Shown one piece after another: positions 36,998-47,000 of a DNA stretch of 64,000 nucleotides. A program made the translations under genes and the position numbers. The notes under the pieces are model-generated. The model saw nothing but the letters and a program-made list of their open reading frames with translations, had not been told where the DNA came from and did not search any database. The stretch comes from CAWBRT01 sp963814745. GTDB lineage: Bacteria > Acidobacteriota > Terriglobia > Terriglobales > Acidobacteriaceae. The DNA lies in NCBI GenBank assembly GCA_963814745.1, contig CAWFEA010000011.1:124001-188000 (forward strand). Reading direction: 5' to 3'. Each line of letters opens with the position of its first letter. The first letter of the stretch is position 1.

Positions 36998-38525
36998 TTA
37001 TTTGCCGGGAGAGCAGACGCAGGCGGCGTAGGACTTGGCGGTGTGGTTCGCCAGGGCGCAGATGTACTTCGGCCAGAACGGCGCGAGTTCGGCGAAGCGG
37101 TTCCCCACATAGTAATCGCGAATATACTCGCGGCTGGCCGCGGTCTTGGCGTCGCGATCGTTTTCGAAGTTGGCAAACAGCTTCCGCAACGCCGAGGGCG
37201 AGAACTGCGCTTGATGATAACTCTCGGCGTAGTCGTACTCGCCGGACCATGCGGTGTCGATGCCGGTTTGGTTGGAAGCGGCAATCACCTGGTAATCCCG
37301 CAGCACCGCCGAAGCGGGATCGATACGCGCGATGGTGAATGAGGGGTTGTTGCCATCGACCGGCGAGATCGAGGGAATGATCTTGATGGCAACGCTGTGG
37401 GCGAGCGCGGGGTTGCCTGCCGGCGGCCGCAAGAGGCGCATTTCGTCCATGTGGGAGTGAGCGAAAAGGCCGAGACGGATGACGTCGGCATACGCAATCA
37501 GCAGATCGGCCATGGTGTCCGAGGATAAGAACATTACCGGCTGCTCGCTTCCGCAGACATCCTTGAGCTTGGCCACCGTGGAGAAAGGGTGAAACGCCCG
37601 GCGGGATGTGGCCCATGACCCAGACCCTTTGACCCGAACGCCGCGCCTCGGCCAGTTGTTTCCGCAACCACGCCATTTCGACGGTGGCGGCAGCGGCGTC
37701 CGGCTGGTGCTTACAGGTCAGGTAGTCGGGGGACAAAAAAATATCGTTGAGGACGATGAGCCGGGTGCGGCGCATGGCGGCCATCGGCACGCTGTAGTAT
37801 CCGCCCTGGGCAAACGCCTGGCGCGCCTGCGGCTGCTGCGATGGCGGCAGACCTTCGGCGAAAATCGCGCCGCTCTGGGCAAGAAAGTTGCTGGCGGCGT
37901 CGAGTAGGTAGTCGCCGCATGCGGTGTCGTTATTGCCGAGAGCGGCATACACCGGCACGCCGGGAAATGAGGCGCGCAGCTCTGCCATCACAAAGCGCAG
38001 GGTCTTGAGGACAAAGAGTTGATAATCGCAGCGCACCGCGCCGGGGTCGCAGCGGGGGTCCCTCGTTTGCGCCGGGGTGGGAAACAGCGTCTTGTAGCGG
38101 CAGAGAAAATTGTGAGCGAGCAGGTCGCCGCTCAACATGATGAACCTGGCATCGGACTGCCGCGACCGCATGGCCTCGAGGCTGGAGCGCAGCAAGGGGT
38201 AGGGAGTATCGACGCCGCGCGCATGACACGTCTGCTGCAGCTCGGCAAAGGCTTGCGCCTGATTGGGCGAAGGCGGAGCCGCAAGGATCGAATTCCACTG
38301 GCTCACGGGCGCGTCAACCAGTTGCTGCGCACGGGCCGGGTCGTGAAAGGGATCGAAGTGGATGTCGCTGACCAGGAGCGCGGGAAAGGTGCGGTCGGCC
38401 GCTTCCGCAGGGTGGCGCCGCGGCAGGTGGGTTTGGCCACGGCTGGCCAACGGGGTGGCGACGACCATCGAGAGCGCAAGCCAAAAGACAACTTGCAGCC
38501 GGGAGAGCTTGCCAATGGAGATCAA
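36998..38525 (-). CDS. Secreted calcineurin-like metallophosphoesterase, frameshifted near 37595
   Basis: About 505 residues when one shift near 37590-37600 is bridged. A signal peptide (LQVVFWLALSMVVATPLASRG) precedes the phosphoesterase core. The dimetal motifs appear in order: SDIHFDP, SGDLLAHN, GNNDTACG, GHIPPG and, in the second frame, FAHSHMDE. The long inserts and overall length resemble acid-sphingomyelinase-like phosphodiesterases, so a periplasmic or secreted phosphodiester hydrolase is likely. The end reads YAACVCSPGK. It is divergent from the SnoaL-like gene at 38644. Confidence 0.82.
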
Positions 38526-38643
38526 AGCTGCACCTTCCTGACCGGAGCTAACGCTGGTTTCATAAACCCATCTCCGGATGATTCCGGGTTGCCGTCTATG
38601 CCTAATTGTTATACCATCGGCGGTCGCATCACAGGAGGCAACA

Positions 38644-39138
38644 ATGGTTCGGACTCATTTGCAAGCGGCGCTGGCGGCCCTGGTTCTGGTTTTGATCGCG
38701 GCGCCAGTCGCGTGGGCCAGCGGTGGATCAAGGGCGGCTGACGAAGCGGCGATCAAGCAACTGGTGGCGAATTTTAACCAGTGCTGGAACGCCAAAGACG
38801 CGTCCAAATGCGCGGCGCTGTACACCGAAGACGGCGACTTCACCAGTGTTCGCGGCGATAGCGACCACGGCCGCGCGGCGGTGGAGAAGCATTATCAGAA
38901 GGTGTTCACTACATTCCTCAAGAACGCTCATCGCACGGACACGGTGCGGAGCGTCCGATTTCTGAGCCCGACGCTGGCCTCCGTGGATACGGACTTTGAA
39001 CTGACGGGAGCCACTTCAGCCAACGCCACCGAGGCCGCCAAGGCGGTTCGCAAAGGGCTGCTCACCTGGATCGTCAAGCAACAAGGCGGTCAATGGCGCA
39101 TCATGATCTTTCACGAATTAGATTACCCCGGCAAATAA
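38644..39138 (+). CDS. SnoaL-like/SgcJ-EcaC family secreted protein
   Basis: A 164-residue protein with a signal peptide (LAALVLVLIAAPVAWASG) and an NTF2-like domain: AIKQLVANFNQCWNAKDASK, CAALYTEDGDF and a C-terminal strand GQWRIMIFHELDYPG. Proteins of this type often carry steroid-isomerase-like or DUF4440 folds with unknown ligands. AGGAGG precedes the ATG at 38644, so the upstream in-frame ATG at 38578 is rejected. The next gene, a propeller protein, follows in the same direction after 121 bp. Confidence 0.82.
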   Translation: MVRTHLQAALAALVLVLIAAPVAWASGGSRAADEAAIKQLVANFNQCWNAKDASKCAALYTEDGDFTSVRGDSDHGRAAVEKHYQKVFTTFLKNAHRTDTVRSVRFLSPTLASVDTDFELTGATSANATEAAKAVRKGLLTWIVKQQGGQWRIMIFHELDYPGK

Positions 39139-39259
39139 CGCGAGCGCGTCAAGCCACCCCGGCAACGGCAAGTGCGGCCGCCGCCGGAGACCCCGGCGCC
39201 GCACTGTTCGACGGATTCCGTGGCAACATGGAATCGGAAATCTTATCTGGAGAAACAGA

Positions 39260-40374
39260 ATGTCGCGTGCAGATCGAGCCGCATTCAGATTCATCGCAAT
39301 CGTTATCGCCATCATTACGGGCGCGGGGGCGGCAATGGCCCAACAAGCCCAATATCCCAGCCCGACCGAGCTACCGAATCCGTATCGCCTGGTGGAAGGC
39401 TGGCCGACGCTTCCCAAGACGATGAACGGAGGCCATTGGGGAGAGGTAATTCGGGTGCATCTCGATCGCCAGGGAAATATATGGGTGTTGAATCGTTGCT
39501 TCAACACCGTGCCGCCCGGCCATGCGACCTGCATCGGCCGCGGCGAGGCGAACCCGCCGATTCTGGAATTCGATCGCTCGGGGAAGCTGCTGAAGAGCTT
39601 TGGCGCGGGGCTGTTCGCCTATGCGCACGGGTTCACCATCGACGGCGATGGCAACCTGTGGGCGAGCGACGTGAACGATGAGGCGGTGGTGCTGGGCATG
39701 CCGGCCAAGAACGCGGACGGCGTCGTCATGGGTCAGGAGGTCCTGAAGCTGAGTCCGACTGGCAAGGTGCTGATGGTGCTCGGCAAGGAGGGCGTGGCTG
39801 GAAACGGACCGGATACGTTCGACCGGCCGACCGGGATTGCAGTGGCGCCCGATGGCTCAATTTTTGTGGCCGACGGCCACTACGAAACGAAATACGGGAC
39901 CGCACGGGTGGTGAAGTTCAGCAAGGACGGAAAATTTATTAAGACCTGGGGACGCTTGGGCAGCGCGCTGGCGACTTCGACGAGCCTCACGACATTTTTA
40001 TTGGCGGCTCCCAGAATCGTGTGTACGTGGCCGACCGCAGAAACAAGCGCATCCAGGTTTTCGACCAGAACGGCAACTTCATCGCGGCGTGGAAGCAATT
40101 CGGCGAGCCGAGTTCGGTCTTTGTCGGCAAGGATGACACCATCTATGTGGGAGCGTCATCGGCCGATCCGAAAAACAAGCAAGGGGTGGTGAGAGGCATC
40201 GTGATCGGCAGCGCGAAAGACGGGTCGCTGAAGGCATTTATTCCCGATCCCTCCGACCTCGGCAAACAGATCTGGGGGACCTCGGCTTCCGGCATTGCCG
40301 CCGATGACGAGGGCAATATCTACGCCGCCGACGTGGGCGCCCACAACCTGAGGAAGTACGTGAAGGTCAAGTAG
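39260..40374 (+). CDS. NHL-repeat beta-propeller protein, frameshifted near 39965
   Basis: About 371 residues once a single shift at about 39963-39970 is bridged. A signal peptide (RFIAIVIAIITGAGAAMA) is followed by NHL-type blades, each with a D-x-D/GN-[IL]-[WYF]-V-[AS]-D pattern: RQGNIWVLNRC, DGDGNLWASDVND, APDGSIFVADGHYE, NRVYVADRRNKRIQVFD and EGNIYAADVGAHNLRKY. It resembles the six-bladed peptidyl-alpha-hydroxyglycine lyase-like family common in acidobacteria; the function is unknown. GGAGA precedes the ATG. The dispersed repeat copy C follows the stop. Confidence 0.8.
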
Positions 40375-40421
40375 AGGCGGTTGAGACCCGATCATTTGCA
40401 GACGGCAAGAGCTATGCAATA

Positions 40422-40635
40422 GCATGCTGTCCCGGAAGTTCGCGAATATTTCTTGAGGTGTAATTCTGAACGAGCGCAGCGAGGGAAGAATCCCGGCGCG
40501 GCATGGGCCGAGGCGCCGGCGAAGGATTTTCATCAAATCTCAGAGCAATGCGAAGAAGCATAGTTCACAGGGACCCTTCGCTACGCTCAGGGTGACATAC
40601 TCAGAGATGTTGTGTATCTCCGGGACAACACACTG
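40422..40635 (+). repeat. CTAG-family ~210-bp repeat, copy C
   Basis: It begins TGCTGTCCCGGAAGTTCGCG and ends CTCCGGGACAACACACTGG. The terminal inverted repeats are visible, but the flanking CTAG is degenerate in this copy. The inner segments match copies A and B. Confidence 0.7.
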
Positions 40636-40639
40636 GCGC

Positions 40640-41993
40640 TTACTTTGCGGTGGACTTTCGCGCCGGGGCCTTCGCCTCGGCGAGAGCATCCGGAGGAATC
40701 ACCGGCGCACGTTGCGAGGCCAGCCCGGCAGACTCGCGATAGGAGCGCGCCAGTTCCATGTAGATGCCGAGGTCGCGGTCAAGCTCGGACTGGGTGCCGT
40801 CGAAGTAGAAATTACGGATCGGGATGCCGCCGAAGTCTTTGCTCAGCTTGGGGTAGACGGCTTCGCTGACGATGCCGTTCATGCAGGTGAAGGGGCTGAT
40901 GTCGATGATGCCGTCGGCGCCGTGGCCGGCCAGGTAGCGGCCTTGCCCACCGAAAGCACCATTTCACCGAGAGCGCACCGTTCGGCAGATAAGGCTGGGC
41001 GCACTCGAAAAGTTCATAAAGTCGGGCTCTTCGCAGCCGGCGAAATCCTGTTTGAAAGGCCCGATGATGGCGTGCTCGTCGCGTTCCTGCACATGCCGGC
41101 GGAGGTAGGCCATCAACATCTTTTTCGACCAGTACTCGCCCTCCAGCTTGAGCTTGCGGAACTGTTCGGAGTTGGTGTACATGATCCACTCGGGAATATC
41201 GCTCAACCACGCCTGGGCCCCATAGGCCTCAAGCTTGCGGATCAGGTCCTCATTGCTGAAGGTGTTGAGCCGGCAAAAGATTTCTCCCACCACTCCGATC
41301 AGCGGCAGGCTGTCGTCGAAGCGCACCGCGACCTGGTGGAAGCGCTCGCGCGAACGCCGCATCACTTCGACAATGGCTTTCAGTTGGCAGCCGGCATCGG
41401 AGCAGCTCGTGCTCGATCGTCGAGCAGAGGTCGGCAACGCTCCCGTCATATACCTTGTCGCTCGATCCGGCGACGGTTTCGTACGGCCGGGTGCGGTGCA
41501 GAGCCTTGCGGAGCACACTGGCGGCAACCAGCGCGCGCCAGCCTCCGCGCATGAACGGGGTCGAGATTTCACCCAGGCCAGCGTAGGAATTTTTGCTGGT
41601 CGGGGAAAGGATCTCAACATCGCCGTAGCCATTCTGGCGCAGGATCTTCGAGAGCAACGGCGCATACTGGCCGAAGCGGCAGGGACCGTCGGCGGTGGGC
41701 ATGAAGAACATGGTGCGCTTGGCGTCGAACCCGGGCTGCTCGATGACCCGCATGAAGTCGCCAACCGTTACCTTCGCCGGATAGCACTCGTCGCCATTGG
41801 TGTAGCGGCCGCCGAGTTCGCGGGTGCGCTCGTCCGACATAGGGGTGGGCACGGCGCCGACGCCGAGCCAGCGGAAGACGGCGGCAAAGGCCTCGGCGCT
41901 GCCGTCCGCCATGGTGGGGATATAGACGGTTTTGCCGGCCAGCGGGTGAGCCGAGCCGATCTTGCGTTTTAGATGGCGGCAGCCTTGGGACAT
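40640..41993 (-). CDS. Acyl-CoA dehydratase activase-associated protein (C-terminal part of large activase), frameshifted
   Basis: About 450 residues after bridging shifts near 41395 and two more between 40890 and 40990. It matches the C-terminal portion of the giant 2-hydroxyglutaryl-CoA dehydratase activases: IPTMADGSAEAFAAVFRW, GDECYPAKVTVGDFMRVIE, PTADGPCRFGQYAPLLSKIL, then IDISPFTCMNGIVSEAVY near the end. The cysteines in these segments may hold Fe-S clusters. Its start overlaps the stop of the upstream activase gene by 25 bp, so the two are translated together and probably form one complex. In many anaerobes the same sequence is the tail of a single ~1400-residue polypeptide. Confidence 0.78.
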
Positions 41994-44900
41994 CTGAGAA
42001 ATCCTTTGGAATCGAGATAAGCCTCGCAGCGGGTAATGAAGCCGGCATCGTTGGCGTGTCCGTCGAATTGCAGCACCAGCGAGGGTTTACGGGCGGCGTC
42101 ATCCAGGAACGACTTGATATAGCTGTCGGGACCGCACTTGAAGTTGGAGATGTAAACGACGTGCAGTTTGGGGAAGCGGCGGGTGATCTGGGCCGCGGCC
42201 AGGATTCGCCGTCCCGAGTTCCAGAACATGTTCGCATTCACGCCGCGAATGTCTTCCAACTCGACCGGCAGAAAATCCATGGGCACGACGTTGACGCCGT
42301 AGAGCGAGCGCAACTTGCGCGGAATGTCGCAATTGATGCCGCGGTCGTAGAGGTTGTAGGCGCGCCCGACCAGCACCAGCGCGGGTTCATTCGTCTTCTG
42401 CAGCGTGGCCAGCGCCGCGGAGCCGAGTTGCTGGATGGCGCCGGTGAATGCCGTCTGGGCGGCGTAGGCCGCGGCTACCGCGCGGTCGCTCGCAGCCCGG
42501 GAAATCTTCAGGCGTTCGCGGGCGAAATCGCCCAGCGCCTTTTCCACGTGCTTGTAGCCTAAGCGGAAGTGAATCGTCGGGCTCAGAACCCGGTCGCGCG
42601 CCGGCTCGAACTGCGGCACCGCGCGGAGCACAAAAGGCAGTGTCTGGTTCCACGGGCAGAGATGCGACTCGGGATAGACGTTTTCCCAGTCGGCGGGAAC
42701 GTCAGCGTTCAGGATGTTGGGCGCGAGCACATAATCGACGTTGCGGGAGAACAGCTCCTGCACGTGCCCGTGCGCAACCTTGACCGGAAAGCAAGGCTGG
42801 GCGATGGCCAGCTCGTCGCCGAGGGCGCAGATATTCCTGTCGGTCGGCGGCGAGGGAACGACGTCGAACCCCAGCTTCTGAAAATAGGCGCACCAGAAGG
42901 GGAAGCGATCGTAGTAAAACATCGCCCGCGGCACGCCCACCACTGGCTGCTTGCCGGTCGCGGGGAGCAAAACTTCTTCCAGCAAGCGCTGGTGATGCTC
43001 GATGAGATCGGCGATCACCGGCTTGCGATCCGTCTTGACGCGCTTGCGATAACGGTCGCCGCACTTGTCTCCCCAGAAGCTGCGCTCGCCTTCGATCTTG
43101 AATTCCTTCATGTCGCAGTAGTTCGAGCAGGCGCGGCAGACAAAATCGTGGGTGGTGAAACCGACCCGGCTGAGGTCATAGCCGCGGAACTTGGAGGCCG
43201 TCGCAGCGTCGAGCATGCGCTGGCGGGCGATCAGCGCCATGCCGATAGCGCCGATGACGCCGTTATGCGGAGGCACGATGATGCGCTTCTGCAAAATCTG
43301 CGAGAAGGCGGCGGCAACGGCGTCGTTGTAAGCCGTCCCGCCCTGGAAGAAAATGGCGTTGCCGACCTTGCGGCCGCGCACCACGCGGTTGAGATAGTTG
43401 AGCGCGACCGAGTACGCCAGGCCGGCGCAGATATCGTCGATCGCCGCGCCCTTCAACATCAGCGAGGTGACATCGCGCTCCATGAAGACCGTGCAGCGCT
43501 CGCCCAGCCTGGCGGGATGCTTGGAGCTGAGCGCCAGGGTGGCGAACTCGTCCTTGATGCTGACCCCGAGCTTTTCCGCCTGCTCCTCCAGAAACGAGCC
43601 GGTGCCGGCGGCACAGGCTTCGTTCATGGTGAAATCAACCACCACGCCTTTTTCCAGGCGGATGAACTTGGAATCCTGTCCGCCGATCTCGAAGATGGTG
43701 TCCACCGGCTCCAGGCCGAGCTGACGGCAAACGTGCGCGGCGCCGGTCTTGTGAGCTGTAATCTCGTCGCTGACGGCGTCGGCCCCGACCAGTTCGCCGA
43801 TCAGTTCGCGCCCGCTGCCGGTGGTGCCCACGCCGCGGATGTTGACGCGATCGCCGAGCTTCTCCTCGATTTCCTTCAGCCCGGCGGAGACGACCTCGAT
43901 GGGACGGCCCTGGGTGCGCAGGTAAATCTCGTAGAACAATTTGCCATCGCTCGCGATGACCACGAGATTGGTGGAAACCGAGCCGATGTCGATGCCGAGA
44001 TAAGCGTCAACCCCGGCGCCCGGCTCGGGCAGAGGCAGATCCTGCACCTGGTGGCGCAGCAGCGTCACCTTTTCCATGGAAAGCGGATCGCTGAAGGCAA
44101 ACTGGTGCTTGGCGTGGACGTGTTGCTGCAACTGCTGAATGCGCCGGAAAGAAAGCTTGCGCGCTTCCTCGGCTTCAAACATGGCGGCGCCAATGGCGCT
44201 CATCCAGGCGTACAGTTCGGGGACGATGAACTGATCGCTTTCGAGGGCAAAGGCCTCGCGCAGGGCCTCGCGCACGCCCTGGTTGCAGGCCACGCCGCCG
44301 ACGAACGCCACCGGGGCCGTCACCTCGCGGCTCTTGACGATCGCCGACTTGAAATTGCGCGCCACCGCATCGCACAAGCCGCGCAGAATCTGATCGGTGG
44401 TGTAGCCCTTTTGCTGGGCATGGATCATGTCCGACTTGGCGAAGACCGAGCAGCGGCCGGCGATGCGCGCGGCGCTATTGGCCCGGCAGGCGGCGGCGCC
44501 GACTTCCTCAACCTGGTAGAGCAGGCGCGAGGCCTGCTGGTCGATAAACGATCCCGTGCCGGCGGCACAGTCGCCGCTCGAGGAGTAGTCGAGAATGCCA
44601 AGATACTTGCCCCGCGTGCTCGGCTCGAGGCGGACATACTTGGAAGTTTCGCCGCCCATTTCAAAGACCGTGCGCACGGATGGATAGATGGCCCCCACGC
44701 CCTTGGCCAGGGCGCGGAATTCGTTTTCGAAATAAATGCCGAGAATCTTGGCGATGAGCTGGCTTCCCGAACCGGTTACGCGGATGCCCTCGACGTGCTG
44801 CTCGGGCAGATGCTCGTAGAGATCCTTCAGCAGGTCAAAGGTGGACTGGATCGGGCTGCCCTGGATGCGGCGATATTGCGATACCAGCAGCGGGCGCCCG

Positions 44901-45061
44901 GCCATGGTACTGTCATCGGGAAGCTGGTGAAAAAAAAAGTCACCGGATTGCCGCGGAATGCCCTCCAGCAGCGAACGGTCTTTCTTGCTGCCAATGGCGG
45001 CAAGCTTCAAGCTGACTGCGCCGATATCCAAACCAATGTTGATGCTCATGAAACGCGCCAC
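41969..45061 (-). CDS. Acyl-CoA dehydratase activase, double BcrAD/BadFG ATPase with DUF2229-like region
   Basis: An intact 1030-residue protein. Two ASKHA ATPase domains lie in tandem (NIGLDIGAVSLKLAAIG near residue 6 and YLGIDIGSVSTNLVVIA near residue 355). Each carries the cysteines that bridge a [4Fe-4S] cluster between subunits: GDCAAGTGSFIDQQA and GRCSVFAKSD in the first, NEACAAGTGSFLEEQAEKL and GERCTVFMERD in the second. A Cys-rich DUF2229-like region follows (FVCRACSNYCDMKEF, then VGVPRAMFYYDRFPFWCAYF). Such proteins use ATP hydrolysis to push an electron into 2-hydroxyacyl-CoA dehydratases or benzoyl-CoA reductases. No dehydratase subunits are adjacent. The GTG at 45061 or the ATG at 45049 could be the start. 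Confidence 0.9.
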   Translation of the reverse strand: MARFMSINIGLDIGAVSLKLAAIGSKKDRSLLEGIPRQSGDFFFHQLPDDSTMAGRPLLVSQYRRIQGSPIQSTFDLLKDLYEHLPEQHVEGIRVTGSGSQLIAKILGIYFENEFRALAKGVGAIYPSVRTVFEMGGETSKYVRLEPSTRGKYLGILDYSSSGDCAAGTGSFIDQQASRLLYQVEEVGAAACRANSAARIAGRCSVFAKSDMIHAQQKGYTTDQILRGLCDAVARNFKSAIVKSREVTAPVAFVGGVACNQGVREALREAFALESDQFIVPELYAWMSAIGAAMFEAEEARKLSFRRIQQLQQHVHAKHQFAFSDPLSMEKVTLLRHQVQDLPLPEPGAGVDAYLGIDIGSVSTNLVVIASDGKLFYEIYLRTQGRPIEVVSAGLKEIEEKLGDRVNIRGVGTTGSGRELIGELVGADAVSDEITAHKTGAAHVCRQLGLEPVDTIFEIGGQDSKFIRLEKGVVVDFTMNEACAAGTGSFLEEQAEKLGVSIKDEFATLALSSKHPARLGERCTVFMERDVTSLMLKGAAIDDICAGLAYSVALNYLNRVVRGRKVGNAIFFQGGTAYNDAVAAAFSQILQKRIIVPPHNGVIGAIGMALIARQRMLDAATASKFRGYDLSRVGFTTHDFVCRACSNYCDMKEFKIEGERSFWGDKCGDRYRKRVKTDRKPVIADLIEHHQRLLEEVLLPATGKQPVVGVPRAMFYYDRFPFWCAYFQKLGFDVVPSPPTDRNICALGDELAIAQPCFPVKVAHGHVQELFSRNVDYVLAPNILNADVPADWENVYPESHLCPWNQTLPFVLRAVPQFEPARDRVLSPTIHFRLGYKHVEKALGDFARERLKISRAASDRAVAAAYAAQTAFTGAIQQLGSAALATLQKTNEPALVLVGRAYNLYDRGINCDIPRKLRSLYGVNVVPMDFLPVELEDIRGVNANMFWNSGRRILAAAQITRRFPKLHVVYISNFKCGPDSYIKSFLDDAARKPSLVLQFDGHANDAGFITRCEAYLDSKGFLRCPKAAAI

Positions 45062-45227
45062 TCACCCGTGTCCGGCGGCTGGGAAGGTCCTGCCATAGCC
45101 TCTGCCGAATCAGACTCCTTATAGCTCTGAACACGAGCTTACCATTCCGGGGAATAAGTTAGGAAGGAAAGGCAGCCAAAGGCGATTTCCGGAATCGGGT
45201 GGTTCAGGGCGGGCGGCGAAGTGAAAC

Positions 45228-45259
45228 AAAAAAGGCCGGTATCCCGCAGGATATCGGCC
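45228..45259 (-). terminator. Intrinsic terminator of the candidate RNA
   Basis: The stem GGCCGATATCC/GGATACCGGCC (one wobble), with a 4-base loop, is followed by six T on the minus strand. It is the clearest rho-independent terminator in the window. It has no protein-coding gene upstream, which is the main argument for the RNA gene. Confidence 0.75.
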
Positions 45260-45424
45260 GCTTTCACAAGAGGTAGAATGTAAGGCCGATGTCCTCCCCC
45301 AAGAGCATCGGCCTGACGGCACAGTAGGTTCTCTGTGCAGACTGAAAATAGCGCCGGCTGCTTGCCCTTGCAAGTTACGGGGGTAATCTCTCGGGCAGCA
45401 CGGAAGATTGCGTAGGCGGAGCTG
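45228..45424 (-). ncRNA. Candidate structured RNA upstream of the activase gene
   Basis: On the minus strand a TAGAAT -10 (45436-45431) predicts a start near 45424. The next ~197 bases contain four hairpins. They are CTTGC/GCAAG at 45361-45374, GCACAG/CTGTGC at 45319-45338, a perfect 9-bp AGGCCGATG/CATCGGCCT with the purine-rich loop CTCTTGGGGGAGGA (45283-45314), and an intrinsic terminator at 45228-45259. There is no plausible protein frame with a start and ribosome site. The length and isolation fit a small RNA (a 6S-type RNA is one option) or a leader controlling the activase at 45061. The family is unassigned. Confidence 0.5.
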
Positions 45425-45675
45425 CGGGTCATTCTAAAACGGGGATCAACGGGCCTTCGTCAATTGACAGGACCGGCGGAGGCGGCAATGCCGCCCGGCG
45501 TAGCTGTTCGTTAGCTCGGGAATGAGAGGCGATTATCAATTAAATCAATAGCTTAAGGGTAATTGGTGGGACGGACTGCGCGCCGTCTCCGGAATGGCAC
45601 TTTCCGGCCCGGCGGACTTTTATCCGATCAGGCATAATTGATTTAGAATATTCTGCTTCCGGACCCGGACCCTGG

Positions 45676-46452
45676 ATGGATTTAAGAGACAGCAAACGCC
45701 CCCCGGTCGAGTTCCTCAACGGAAACGACTCTGAAGAGATCCCGAAACTTCCGGACGCTGACGGTGTTCGATCGGATATGGGCAGCGCAACGTTTGAGCG
45801 GGTGATGCCTGCGGGATTTGTCGGCGCCGGTCAGCAGGGCTCAGGGAATGCGGTTAGCGTCCAAGCGGGCGCGCCTGCCGCCGGCCTGGGCGATGCCGAG
45901 ATCATGCTGCGGGTCAAGGGCGGGGATGATGCCGCCTTTAATTATCTGATCGAGAAGTACCGCCGCCCGATGATCAGTTTCATGTACCGCATGGTGCATA
46001 ACTCGGCGATTGCCGAGGAGTTGGCGCAAGAGGTTTTCCTGCGCGTTTACCGTTCGCGGGAAGGTTATGCGGCCAGCGCGAAGTTTACAACCTGGCTTTA
46101 CCGGATTGCGACTAATCTGGCGGTGAATCATGCCCGGGACAATAAGCACGAGCGTCCGGAGACCAAGGTTAGCCTGGACGAAACCGACGAGGAAACCGGA
46201 CTTTCCATCGACGTGGCGGACACCACGCTGAACGTCGAACAAACGATGCTTCGCCGTGAGCGGCTGGCGGCGATTCGCCGCCATGTGGAAGAACTGCCGG
46301 AACGACAACGCATGGCCGTGGTGATGCACAAGTATCAGAACATGGACTATCGCCAGATCGCCGGAGTACTGCAACTGAGCGAATCGGCGACCAAATCATT
46401 ATTGTTCCGCGCTTACGAGACTTTGCGGGAAAAGCTGAAGGATTTTATCTAG
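45676..46452 (+). CDS. ECF-type RNA polymerase sigma factor
   Basis: A 258-residue protein. After an unusually long N-terminal extension of about 70 residues (disordered, Gly/Ala-rich), region 2 (NYLIEKYRRPMISFMYRM, LAQEVFLRVYRSREGY, TTWLYRIATNLAVNHARD) and region 4 (LPERQRMAVVMHKYQNMDY, RQIAGVLQLSESATKSLLF) are clear. It directs polymerase to a stress- or envelope-related regulon. The gene is followed after 8 bp by its probable zinc-finger anti-sigma factor and then a DUF3106 protein. Confidence 0.92.
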   Translation: MDLRDSKRPPVEFLNGNDSEEIPKLPDADGVRSDMGSATFERVMPAGFVGAGQQGSGNAVSVQAGAPAAGLGDAEIMLRVKGGDDAAFNYLIEKYRRPMISFMYRMVHNSAIAEELAQEVFLRVYRSREGYAASAKFTTWLYRIATNLAVNHARDNKHERPETKVSLDETDEETGLSIDVADTTLNVEQTMLRRERLAAIRRHVEELPERQRMAVVMHKYQNMDYRQIAGVLQLSESATKSLLFRAYETLREKLKDFI

Positions 46453-46460
46453 GGGCCGTT

Positions 46461-46940
46461 ATGAATTGCAGGGATGTTCGCGAAAAGCTGCTGGAAGTGG
46501 CGGTGGAAGGCGGAGGGATTTCATCGGAGATTCAGTCGCACTGCCTGGTTTGCGATCCATGCGCGCTCGAAGCGGAGCAGATCAAGCGGACGATGGCGTT
46601 GCTGGACGAGTGGCAGGCGCCCGAACCCTCGCCGTATTTCGACGTCAGGCTTCAGGCCCGGCTGCGCGAAGAGCAGCAGAAGCCGGTTGCGGACTGGTTC
46701 GGATGGTTTCGCAAACCGGCGGCGGTTGGGCTGGCGGCCACGGTTTTGCTTGCCTTGGGCGTGGGCTCATTCCTGGGGCGGCAAAGCGACACCCAGAGTG
46801 CGGATCAGGCGGCGGTTGCGGCAGCGAGGGGCACGGCGGTAAGCGATTTGCAGTATCTGGACAAGCACTCTGACCTGTTGCAGGAGTTCGAGGCGCTGGA
46901 CGTGTTGGAGATCAGCGACAGCAGGGGCGCGGCCAATTAG
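46461..46940 (+). CDS. Membrane-bound zinc-finger anti-sigma factor
   Basis: A 159-residue protein. The N-terminal domain has the ZAS-type motif H27-x3-C31-x2-C34 (HCLVCDPC), preceded by CRDVREKLLEVA. One transmembrane segment spans about 86-105 (AVGLAATVLLALGVGSFLG). The C-terminal part is periplasmic and ends EALDVLEISDSRG. It overlaps neither neighbour but starts 8 bp after the sigma gene, and it should hold the sigma factor at the membrane until a signal is received. Confidence 0.85.
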   Translation: MNCRDVREKLLEVAVEGGGISSEIQSHCLVCDPCALEAEQIKRTMALLDEWQAPEPSPYFDVRLQARLREEQQKPVADWFGWFRKPAAVGLAATVLLALGVGSFLGRQSDTQSADQAAVAAARGTAVSDLQYLDKHSDLLQEFEALDVLEISDSRGAAN

Positions 46941-47000
46941 TTTGCCAGCAGTCGGCAGCCTGGCCCGCAGGCGATTGAAAGCTGAAGGATTCCGGGGAAA

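Noticed and set aside
42569..45124. 851-codon plus-strand frame opposite the activase
   Set aside because: It is the antisense of the strongly supported activase gene. Its length comes from GC-rich codon bias, and it shows no recognisable domain.
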